Assembly (NCBI RefSeq): GCF_001411555.2
Contig: NC_049904.1
Coordinates: forward strand, 22,333,370 to 22,397,369
DNA: 64,000 nucleotides
Reading direction: 5' to 3'
Origin: Juglans regia
Taxonomy: Eukaryota; Streptophyta; Magnoliopsida; Fagales; Juglandaceae
Of the stretch, positions 34,159-44,772 are shown one piece after another. The translations under genes were made by a program, and so were the position numbers. A model generated the notes under the pieces. That model did no database searches. It was not told the DNA's origin and saw nothing but the letters and a program-made list of their open reading frames with translations. The first letter of the stretch is position 1; each line of letters begins with the position of its first letter.

Positions 34159-34647
34159 ATGGCATCATCTCAATCATCAGATTTAGTTAATGATGATATC
34201 ATAGAATCACCAACTTGTTGGTGTGGTTTGAAAACACCAATAAAGACGTCGTACACTAAGAAAAATCCTGGAAGGAGATTCTTCGCCTGCCCAAAATATA
34301 ATACGGTAAATAAACATAAATAGTTGTTAGATCTCTGTGAATCGATTTGTTGGTGGCGGGGTGTACATGGATCCATGTTAATTGGGACTTTTTACTGTGT
34401 GCAGGGAGATGCAATGTGTGAATTCTTTGTATGGGTGGATATATTTAAGTTGATAGAGGAGAACATTTTAACAAGAGAGATTAAGGCTCGGCAGACGTTG
34501 GATATAGTATTAAAGCGCGAGTATGCCGTTCGCAAAAGGGAAGATAAAGTGAGAGAGATGGCGAAGAAGTTGAAAAAGGAAAAGCGAAAGTTATTGTGTT
34601 TGTATTGGATTGTCGCCTTTGTTGTATTGTTAGCTTGGTTCGGATAA
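34159..34647 (+). CDS. GRF-type zinc-finger protein with C-terminal membrane anchor, 129 aa
   Basis: Exons 34159-34305 and 34405-34647 are joined by a phase-0 GT-AG intron into 130 codons with the stop. Residues 18-60 form a GRF zinc finger: C20-W-C22, the signature GRRFF (38-42), C44 and C54. GRF fingers bind nucleic acid, often single-stranded DNA, in enzymes such as APE2, NEIL3 and Topo III. About 70-110 is a highly charged helix, likely coiled coil. Residues 112-129 (LLCLYWIVAFVVLLAWFG) are a terminal membrane helix, so the protein may be tail-anchored. This is the plan of the At4g04775-like plant proteins, whose function is unknown. I start at the ATG just after an acceptor (TTTTTCAG, ending 34150), implying a leader intron of 1.7 kb from 32413. 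Its tail-to-tail partner is the transposase gene. Confidence 0.85.
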
Positions 34648-36341
34648 GTTTTATGTAAAAATTCCTTTTGTGCAATTTTATCCTGTTTTGCTTTCACTTT
34701 ATTGTGAAAAATTAGACTTCGCTTGGGAACTTGTTTTGTAAATCATTCCTCAAACTTGTGTAAAAATGGGACGTTGCTTTTATGTTTTGTAATACAATAA
34801 ACTAGTGTACTACTGCTGTTATTTCTTAATTTTATATGTTGGTGGAGATATTGGAACACATACTGGTTTTATGGCTTGAATGCATGAGAATACCTATGAC
34901 TTGAATGCAGTACTGCTTTTATTGCTTTTGTGATTTTGTACAGGAGGTTGTGAAATCTGCACTAATTTGCCCAGTAATCTGTCGGCTTTGTGTGTGTATG
35001 ATACTTTATTTTTAGTTGTAGTAATTATGAGTTGTTTGTCCAACTGTTTTTCAAGAACTTAAGAGTCAATGCGTATACCTCTAAGAGTATAATATTGTAA
35101 CTAAAGGAGGATGCATGAATACAAACTTTTGAACTCTCGATATGTAATATTGTATGTGGATGCATATAAACCGGCTTACGAGTCAAAAATGTCATCTATT
35201 CGACACGGAAGAGGATGTCATGGCAGGATAGAAGTTGCTTTGATTTTTGGATTATAAAACTTTAGAGGGAAAAAACAGTCGCGCTTGAATAGTACGTTAG
35301 AAAAAGTTTCAAAAGAAGGAAATTAAGGGAGTCGGTCCACGGCTGGCTCGATCAAGTTATAGAAACCTTCAACGCATGACTAGTTGAGATATCCTTTTGA
35401 CTGACCCTTTTGTTTTTATTTATTATTATTATTATTGGTCAATGGGTAATGTGGTTGTGACCACGACCTGCACATACAAAGCTAGCTGAATGTGCATGTA
35501 TTTTAGCATTGAAAATGCTAGTGATCCACAAAATGCCTGTCCCGTAAAATGGATATTTAGAGTGTTCCCTCAATTACGTTACAAGTTTAGGGGGAAAGGA
35601 AGGAAAGAGAGATGTATAAATAAAGAAAAGAGAGGGGGTACCATATGCTTTACCTCTAAGAGTATAATATTATAAACTAAAGGAATACTAACACAAACAA
35701 GTAGCATATTCACCGTGAGATGCTACTAAATCAATAGATTAGAGGATCATTCTTTCATATTACACAATCACATTAAATAAACCCATCTCGCTACAGCACA
35801 ATCACATTAAATAGGAGGTGCATATAGCACAACTCATGAACCCACCAAAACATTGAACTGAAATCAATCTAACGCTGGAATAGGAACCAGCTTATACATA
35901 TGCATGGTTTCCGATATACACTAAATCAATCCAGAAAGTCAAGTACTCAAAATTGCTTCCATTCTGCAAGCCGGGTCTTCTGTCAATAGGAATAAATGAA
36001 ATAAATGTCAAAGACCAAACAAACTACTAACAATTATAGGTACAGTATATGCCATCAATTTAAATCAATATGGGCAATTAAACATGAACATAAAATCAAT
36101 GGCAATTGCATGCTACTTGCACATGAACAAACCCATCATGCTTGGCAAGTATCCGCTTGTTGGCAAGTGAAAAAAAAACAACAAACCAACTCCATCTGCT
36201 ACTCAAAGGCTGAACGACAAAATGACTGAAAAAACAAACATATTCAAACTACCTAGATGCTTCTAAACCGACATAGATTGACATAAAGGAAAAATAATAA
36301 TCAAGAATAATGGTCAAATATACATACCCACAATAATCATA

Positions 36342-39300
36342 TCATTGTTGTGGTTGTGACTCATCAAACCAAAATTGCATCTGTAAAAAATATTAACTCA
36401 ATTTAATGTGCTATCGACTAATATCATTATAACATCGTTATAGTTTGGATCCACTTACGCTTTCTTGACTTTGAAGTACTGTTTCTCGAGGCTGGGTTTG
36501 ACTAAACTCAACAGCTGGTATGCTTTCTACATTAGCATCCTGATAAATACTTGTAAAAAAGTTAGCAATAAATCATAGCATCCAAGCTAATTACGGTATG
36601 TGGCAAAAAGAATACAAGAAATAAACTGAGAAATAAAATTATAAACTTCAAAACATGTAGTTACATCTACAAAACATGTAGTTACATAGTAAAGTATGCT
36701 AAAACAACAGAAAAACATATATAAGAAATAATTCAGAAGATAAGAAATACAAACATACATACGTACATCTACAGAGAAGTAAAGCTTTATAAACATAAAT
36801 AAAAAAAACTGAGGCAATATATTCATCACAACAGCCCAATGCATAAAATAAAATGCCAAAATAGATCACGAAGAGTAAATCTCAGAATATTTAACATAGC
36901 TATAACAATCTATATTCAGATATGACATATATTCATCTTAAAAGATATACGTTATAAGATATATACAGGTCTATTCATATAACATACAGATTTTTGTATG
37001 TTATATATATCATTTTGAGAACGTAATCCCATTTTTTTCCCTCATTACTATATTACCTGCAGGTGTCCAACATTGGAGACGTCCAAATCAGAAGGGCCAA
37101 ATAGCTTCCTGCAAGTGCCCGCTACTGGTGTATCTTCCCCATCTCGCTAGTAAAATAGTAACTAATTAGGTTCTTGACAGCATTTGTATGAAAATTAAAC
37201 TCTAAACAATATAAATTAACAAGGTGGGGGCACCTGTTTGCGTTTTCCCTTCCCCTGCGCTTTCTTCGTCTTCTCCTTAACTTTTCGCAGTTCTTTCTCC
37301 ATCCTGGATACTCTCCTCAGAGATGGGGGTCTGCCTTTTCCTCGCACAACAAGTGGACTTAGTACTTTTGTTGAACTACCATATGTCGATGTGTCCTTTG
37401 TCGCGGCATCAACATTTCCACACTTCTCAGTCATCGATGGAGGTTCTTGGTTCGCTTCATACTCTGCAATCATCGCATTCAACTTAGTCGTTGCATCCTC
37501 AGTATGCTTTTTCGAACTCGCCGCACACGTGATCATCTTATAACAGATATTCAACAGAGTTGAATATCTATTAGCATCTTCCCGTTGATCACCTGCGTCA
37601 TATCTACTGTTGATCAACGTGTATCTTCTTCTGATATCCTTCCTCCATCGATCCAGCACGTACCTATCTGGTATTGTCCTAATCCCGTTACATTTGAAGA
37701 CGGCGAAGATGTGCCTGCATACTATCCCCCTCATTTCAAATAAACCACAAGAACACTTGGTGAATGCATCGTCATCACTAAAATCCACTGTATGTGTAAC
37801 CAGCTTAGTGAACTCTTCGAGATGAACTTCATCCTCTACCAGATAGGTCTTCATTGTACCGTCCTCTTTAAGTAAAACTGGGTCCAAATCAATAATGCCG
37901 GTAAGTTGTATTTGAACTTCCCTGAATTTAGCATTTGTGTACAGCTGTTGATATCTCTTTTCAATAGGAGATCTCGAGATGCAGGGAATTGTGACGTTAA
38001 ATGACTGGAAGTCCGCGCAATTTTCGTTCTCAATCTTCTTTTTCAAGGCATTATCATACTGATCGACAAACTCTTTCAAATTTGTTTTGGCATGGACATA
38101 ACCATCAAAGAAGGCATTCATGCTCTCGCTCCTCTGTGTTGTACTCATTCCAGCCCAAAATACATTTTTCAAGAAGGCCGGTATCCAATGCTCACGCTCA
38201 GCGTATAAACTCTGCAACCAGACATTATCATGCAAGCTGTACGTACTAATCATCTCATCCCAACATTTTTCAAACTCATCCGGCGTTTGTGTGTCATACA
38301 CACATTTCATCAGTGTAGTTTTCATTCCACCTTTGTAAGAACCATAACAGCCAAGCTTTTCAGGGACTTTCTTAAGGATATGCCACAAGCAAAATCTATG
38401 TCGGCTTTCTGGGAAAACAATCTTAATTGCATTTTTCATGGCTCTGTCTTGGTCAGTAATAATAGCCTTCGGTGCTATACCATCCATACACTGCAACCAA
38501 GTTTGGAATAACCAAACGAAGGTCTCAGTATCCTCAGAGGAAATCAATCCAGCTCCTAACAAAATTGACTGCCCATGGTGGTTTACACCAACAAATGGCG
38601 CAAAGGGCATCCCATATCGGTTCGTCAAGTAGGTGGTGTCGAAGGTTACGACATCCCCGAAATATTGGTAAGCTGCTCTACTACGGGGGTCTGCCCAAAA
38701 AACATTTTTTAACCTCCCTTCATCATCCAAATCCATTAGTGCAAAGAACCCCGGATTTTTGTACTGCATTCGTAGAAAGTAGTCTCGAAGCGCTCCAGCA
38801 CCACCAGCGCCCAATCGTAGATGTCGTGCCTTGTCGATGTAGTTACGACAATCCTTTTCCAAAAACGGGAGGTTCTCAAAACCACCCGCGCCAACAACAA
38901 GAGACCCAAAACTTTTATTCATTCGGATGCCGGCCAAATCATTTGTATCTAGGACCCTTTTAACAGATTCACTCACTTCTCGATTACATCGAAAGAACCG
39001 AGATTTCTTTGGACTGAGGCCGTGGTTGTGGAGATTGTGAACTGTAGTCAGCCGAAACTTTCCGTCAGCAACTTTTAATGCATTAATTTTTGCCTTACAT
39101 TCCGTCTTTCCTGTCGGACGTGGGTTGGCGACATTTATAGTCCTATTCCGGGCCTTCCCTCCACGGGCACAGGCAAGAGTGACATATCTCACAGTCTCAT
39201 CCTCTCCCCTCTCACTCCTTTTTGTCATCACCCCAAACCCGCGTTTTTTGCCATATTCCTTATAATAATTCATTAAATCTTCTAATGAATTAAATTCCAT

Positions 39301-40091
39301 TCCCGAAACGGGCTCATCATCGCCATCCATTTCAACTTTCTCAGATGTTTTGGCACTACCACACTCTCTTTGTTGTGCATCTTGTCTATCAAGATGAATT
39401 TCTTCAACTGTAGAAGATGTAGCTGCCAACTGAGTTTCCCCAACTGAGGGTCTAGTATCCTCCGTACCCAGAAATCTGCTTGTAACCGAGGTATTGCTGA
39501 GAGACAACTGGCTTTCGATGCCATGTTGAAATGGGTAACTAGCATTCTGTTAATTATTTGAAAAAAATGCAATTAAACTCTTCAAAATAACCAACTGCAA
39601 TTCAACTATTAAAAAAAAACCAACAAGACTAACATATAAGGGAGAACATGACAGAACCACCTGTATATTGCTTGGATATTGGTTGACAGCAGGAAATGGG
39701 AGAAAACCCGATGACCACACAGGCACTGCTCCATAGAAATCGTTCATTGGGATGTTTGGAGAAGTTGATGGTATATCCTGAAATGTTATTAGAATCAATA
39801 TTGATATGATATCCACACAAAAAATCAACATAAATCAGATCTATTGATATATTAAATTAAATTACATACCGCGGATGAGGGTCGATAGTAACCGTGCATT
39901 GGGATGTTTGGAGAACTTGATGGTATGTCCTGAAATGTTATTGGATAAATTATTAATGTGTTTAGCACATAAAAGCAACTAATCTTGAATCTAATGTTAT
40001 TGATATATTGCACCATATAATAACATACCACAGATGGGGGATTTGAGGTAGATGGTCTTATGGTAGATGAATGTTCTTTTCCTTTTTCCAT
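36342..40091 (-). CDS. FAR1/FHY3-related MULE transposase, 7 exons, 920 aa
   Basis: Exons: 40091-40029, 39929-39870, 39777-39661, 39546-37234, 37146-37057, 36539-36459 and 36380-36342. All introns are GT-AG and phase 0, and every exon is a multiple of three. Domains: a FAR1 DNA-binding domain at about 172-258 (YYKEYGKKRGFGVMTKRSER); a MULE transposase core at 361-478 with acidic residues D383 (VVTFDTTY) and D445 (ITDQDRA) and a candidate third acid at E554 (RSESMN); and a SWIM zinc finger C678-x-C680-x9-C690-x-H692. The C terminus is basic (KGKRKQ). Without the exon 4 donor (CAG|GTGCCC) the frame would stop five codons later, so the last three exons are easily missed. It is intact, and either a live transposase or a FAR1-like regulator. 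Confidence 0.88.
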
Positions 40092-42720
40092 GCTGAGAGG
40101 TAGACAAATGCATATTGTTAAGAAGGAAAGGAAGATATCATGAATCTAATCATCAAAAGTAGTGTGTATACTATAGAAGGAACAATGTGTGGGAAAATAG
40201 AGAAAAATATGTATGGGAGAAACGTGGGGTTTTAGCGTCTCTTGTTACATGTATGCAGACAGCTTCACTGTCCTGCCTTCTTCCACTTTATTAGCCAAGA
40301 ATTAATCTCTCCAATTAAGCGAGTTGTGTACTGGAAGTAGAATGCCACCAAAAGACATGTCATTGATCTTATCTACTGTTCACATGTTTACTCTACTGAC
40401 TTCTTTCCCCACAATTTGACTATCGATATTCTGTTGTTTTGTGCAGGTTCTTCATGTATCAGTGCACCTTTTGCTTTGAGCTGCAGATTTCCCCCGCTTA
40501 CATTATATGAGGGTTTAGTATTAGAGCTTAAGAGCTATTTCAATGTTGTTAGGGTTCAAATTATGTCCTCAGGCTATTAGGGTTCAAATTATGTCTTTGA
40601 CTAATCAAATCGATTTCTAGTAACATATTCCCTCTTAAATGACCTCTTCTGTCTATTCTATACCATTGAATTGACAGTGACTTTGTTTTGGCTGATGAGA
40701 TTGTAAATCCACAATAATCCATGAAATTGATATTCTGGACTGGGTGTTTATACTGGGTATGGTGCTCAGATGCAAGTGAAAAGTTAAAGTTGCCTTTGTG
40801 TTTGAGAACAAAACCATTTTAACCCTCTGAAAGATAACCAGGGGGTTGGTGAATCTGTTCATGGAAAAGCAAAGAGTATAGGGAGTTCTTTGACATGGTT
40901 GGGAATGAATGAAAGAACTTTGACACAGCAGCAGAGAGAACAGCAAGTGCATGGATTAGTAATGGCTAATCTGTCTTGTCAAGTTCATTCATAATAAGGA
41001 TTTTAGGACCCTAAAATTATTGAGGAGTTTTGATTTCCTCTGGAATTATTGAGTATTTAAACTACTGGATTTATTTATTTTCTCAAGCAAGCCATTTCCA
41101 AGTGTGTTTTATCTGGCCATCGGCTGGAAGAGCAAACTGATGGTGAACTGTACTCTCTCCATCATTTTGAGTGGATGTGCAGTCGACCATAAATAGCAAC
41201 ATCATCATTCCATATGAAATCTATTAAGAAGATTTCTTTACATTCTTCTAGATTACATTTTTGTAAAAATAAATAAAACTCGGGTATTTTTTTTCCCTCT
41301 TTAAATGCTTCCCCATTCCTTTCATTTACTTGGTTTTGGCAAGAATAAATAGTTTATTAATTAAACATAAAATTAAAAGGGAGAGCTGAGGTCCCCAACA
41401 ATCACCTGTGGTACCAGCCTGCACAGTGCTAATGAAAGATACACAAAAAAAAGAAAAAAAAGAAAAAAATAAAAAAGAAAATTGACCAAATATTTGGTCT
41501 GGTTCAATATTCTCTTGGCCCACTCCAATGGGTAAGAAAAAGGATTGATAAACTAATGAACAGTGTTTTATACAGAGGATTGATCTTGCATGCCAACCAT
41601 GGAACTACTAGGAATCCACACAGCTGTTGAATCTGAAAACATGGGGCAAATAGTTCGGCTACATCGGTTTCAAAAGTTCAATTGAACTTTGGTAAGAAAT
41701 GTGCACATTCGCACAAGCTTTCTCCAACTAATCTGATTGCCTCTTAAGATAAATTACTTTATTGATCAAGAAAAAGAGAAGATTAGTAATATAAGAAGTG
41801 AATGCAGAATAAAGCAAGCACCTTCTTAGGCTTTGAGAAGGAAATGACCGAGGTTAGTTTGGAGTAACCAATGTCCTCTTGATATAACCAACTAGAGCCT
41901 GTAAATGTATCTGTTGAAGTCCTAAAGTTAAAATGTTACAAAGGAATCAACTCTGATATACAAGCTGAAAAAGAAAAAGTTTATCACATCATCTCTAATA
42001 TATAATTGCTGAAAATAAAAGTCATCAGTACCTCTCTATTGTTCACAAATATTTCCATCCATTATTTAGTCCACTAAATACTGATCACAGCAAAGGTTAG
42101 GACGGAAATTCAATCGTAATAGTTAAGGAGAAATATAAAAAAAACTTTCCCCTTCATAAATATTATTTATTTTGAATTACTCGAGGAAAAAGTTTTTTAC
42201 AACATTCTTCCTGTTGGGTAACTTTGTTCCTGCAGCATTCTCTATCTTTACAAACAAGAAGATTTCCTAATATTTCACGCATTTTATCAAACAGGTAAAA
42301 TGCAACAGCTCGAGTAAACATGTAAAATGCAACAGCTCGGGTACAAGCTCCACCATCACAACAAACAAGTATACAAGGGGGTTCGAAATCAGGTTGGATG
42401 AGATTTGGACCCGATATTCAGTCCAAATCGCAGCAAAACAGTGGCCAAATCCGAAATGAAATGCGAAGTATAGGAAGCGGAGGAGAAAAGAAATCCACAA
42501 AAACGAAGCTCACCTCCTCACTCAGTGACCAGTGTGCTTTCGGACCCGTAAAGAAGGCGACGGCGGCGACCACAGACCAAGATACAAATTCCTCGAAAAC
42601 GTCTCAGGGGTTCTTCCGTTTCGGGGGTTCTTCGAAATGTATTTCCCTCCATTTCTCCCGAATATTTCACTCGGGTTTTGTTTTTTTTTTTTTTTTTTTA
42701 TTTTTTATTATTTAATTATC
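40092..42720. other. Upstream region and probable leader intron of the FAR1/MULE gene
   Basis: No coding exon was recognised. A short direct repeat (TTAGGGTTCAAATTATGTC) occurs near 40549 and 40577, and another (GTAAAATGCAACAGCTCG) near 42296 and 42322. GC rises at 42480-42660, in minus sense compatible with a 5' UTR starting just inside the right arm. A poly(T) run is at about 42680-42699. Confidence 0.4.
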
Positions 42721-42747
42721 GGCTGACGTGGCAGTGCCACGTCAGCC
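42721..42747. repeat. Perfect 13-bp palindrome with a 1-base centre
   Basis: GGCTGACGTGGCA, then G, then TGCCACGTCAGCC. It contains two TGACGTGGCA bZIP-type (ACGT-core) sites head to head and forms the inner edge of the right arm of the candidate MULE. Confidence 0.85.
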
Positions 42748-42800
42748 GGTTCCGCGGCGGTTCCGCGCCGACGGTTGCAAGCAGAAGAACTGTTTATTTA
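42735..42800 (-). repeat. Right inverted arm of the candidate MULE
   Basis: The reverse complement of 42735-42778 matches the left arm at 31644-31687. Outside it, ATAGATAGTGCTCAGATT occurs twice (42807-42824 and 42882-42899), together with a doubled CATCTAGCTACA, so the outer edge has a local duplication that obscures the true terminus. Confidence 0.5.
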
Positions 42801-43005
42801 TTACAATAGATAGTGCTCAGATTCATCTAGCTACAGACTCATGTCTAGGCCAGTCATCTAGCTACAATGATATTTATTTCCATAGATAGTGCTCAGATTG
42901 GAGTACAATTATCAGAGACGACCTTGGTTCTAGCACCTATGTATTGTTGTGGTCATAAAATATTACCAACACAAAAGATTTAAGACCAATCATACAGACC
43001 CGTGA

Positions 43006-44772
43006 TTAAAGCTCAGCCACGAGACTTTTATCTCTTGTGTAAAACTCAGATGGGAAGATAACACTGTATGCTCCTATTGCAGAAATTAGGTTAGCTGCTT
43101 CACTAGGATGGAAAGAGTCCCAGAACGCATATTCCGACCTATTCTGGCATGGAGTTTGGTTAGGAATGCACAGTCCAGTTAATTCCTCTACTTCACAGCA
43201 CCCAACAGTTGTAACGTTGAAAGCTGAAATGCAAAAACATCAAAATTATATAAGAACATTACTAAGATCTAAGCCATTTTGACAGAGCAAGAAAGTCCAA
43301 GGAAATCTACCCGCAGCGATAACATCCTCGGCTAACTTCACCGCATCCACGTATATAAAAGTTGCATCAGGCATCTCAGTATTCAGATCATCGACAAGAG
43401 ATTTAAGCTCAACGTTGAAGAAGCTGGATTCGTAGTTCATAAACTCTACACATGTCGAGCCATTTGTGCCGTATACAGAAATTGCATTCGGAGTGCAGCC
43501 TAGCATTCCTACTCCAAACAATACAATCTTCCTCGCTCCATAATTGTACAAAGTCTAGAACATAATTAATGGGGAGCGAGAGAATCGGATGATCAGGGAT
43601 AATCACAAAAAGGGAAGTAGTTCAAAAGGAAAGAAAGTAATAAAGAAAGATTTTGCAGCAGCATTACTGACCTCTATCTGCTGAGAAAATTGTTCAATGA
43701 GAACTTTAGCAAATTGCTCGGGAGTATACAGGAGGCTTGACGGGTAATAGTCGGGCTGGAAATAGTTGTTAATGTAATCATTATCTCCCATTCCAACCGA
43801 ATAGAAACACTTGTTTAGGTACTCGGTTGCTGACTGACTGCTTCCTAGCATGCTGACAATGCTTGAGACTGTAACTTGGTGATTGTTCAACTGTTCGTCC
43901 ATGCAGATGCGAGCACCCTGGTTGAGAAATTTTTGTCACATTCGTCCGAGTCATTATACTTATAAGTCAACGTAGAGGACTGGCAGAGAGGCGATACAAA
44001 GAACGGAATGTAACGAAATAACAGTGCAAGACAAAAATATAATTGAGTAACTACCGAGGTCTGCCCAGTTTCATTCAGAATTCCTGCCCCGCCGGATGCA
44101 TAATTCACACCTTTGAGTATCTCTGTGCCATTAGCAGTTGCAAAGGGCGGAATATAGTCGTCGAAGCCCATCATTTCAGCTGTGTGAGGGAATAATTTAC
44201 AGTTACATCCCTAATAATTATGTTCATAAATAAACCCATAAATTAATTTGAAGAGATATCTATCTGGTAGCTAGTTCTGATTGAAAGAATGTTGGAACCG
44301 ATAAACTAACAATATTGAGCGATCTAATATCTATATATCCTCAGCTTTATAATATTACCCAAGAAGTTCTTGGAGTACATTTATCATAGATTTTGACACA
44401 CAAAATTAACTTTAAACGAAGTGGGTACAAACAAACAAACGAAGTAAAACTGAAAGAAATGAGGAGGAAGCCACGCCCCGGATCTAAGATTAACTAAAAC
44501 CATGATAGAGCTGCAAGAGAGAAAGGGGCAAAACCTAGGATATCAACGATGGTCCTGCCATTGCAGAACCTTCCAGTTGGTCCTTCAGGAAAGTCAACGC
44601 CATATGGCTCGTAATTTGCTTTAGCCAGTGTTGGGAGCAAGTTATTATTGCCATCATCCGCCAACGAGTCTCCGAAAATGAAATAGCAAGGTACTTGAGG
44701 CTCCCCATGTACTTGAAGTAGTTCAATGGACGTGACAACTAAAAGAAAAAACAGGACCACCGCTTTTTTCAT
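43006..44772 (-). CDS. GDSL-type esterase/lipase, 5 exons, 356 aa
   Basis: This is a secreted SGNH hydrolase acting on acyl esters such as lipids and cuticle components. Exons: 44772-44535, 44179-44055, 43917-43672, 43554-43311 and 43223-43006. All introns are GT-AG and the joined frame is 357 codons with the stop. Residues 1 to about 23 are a signal peptide (AVVLFFLLVVTSIELLQVHG). Block I FIFGDSLADDGNN has nucleophile S36; block II is VNYASGGAG; block III GDND has N167; block V WDSFHPSEA has D320 and H323. The catalytic set is complete and the length is normal for the plant family. A start 10 codons upstream is possible, but MKKAVV directly opens the signal peptide. A TATATA run lies at about 44890-44910. 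The exact substrate is unknown. Confidence 0.94.

Larger units (their letters stand above)
31620..42800. mobile_element. Candidate two-gene Mutator-like element (MULE), about 11 kb
   Basis: Two spliced genes converge tail to tail: a GRF zinc-finger gene (+, 34159-34647) and a FAR1/MULE-type transposase gene (-, 36342-40091). Outside them lie GC-rich arms in inverted orientation. The left arm, 31644-31687, reads CAACCGGTTGGGGAACCGG, then CGCGTAACCG and TACGTGGCA. The reverse complement of the right arm, 42778-42735, reads CAACCGTCGGCGCGGAACCG, then CGCGGAACCG and TGACGTGGCA. This is the MuDR layout, with each gene reading inwards from one terminal repeat. The exact ends and a 9-bp target duplication were not established, so the boundaries are approximate. 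The alternative is a domesticated FAR1-like gene beside an unrelated GRF gene. Confidence 0.55.

Noticed and set aside
31608..42919. TCAGAGAC direct repeat (31611-31618 and 42912-42919) as the MULE target duplication
   Set aside because: It is only 8 bases, the ninth base differs, and one such match between two flanks of a few hundred bases is expected by chance.
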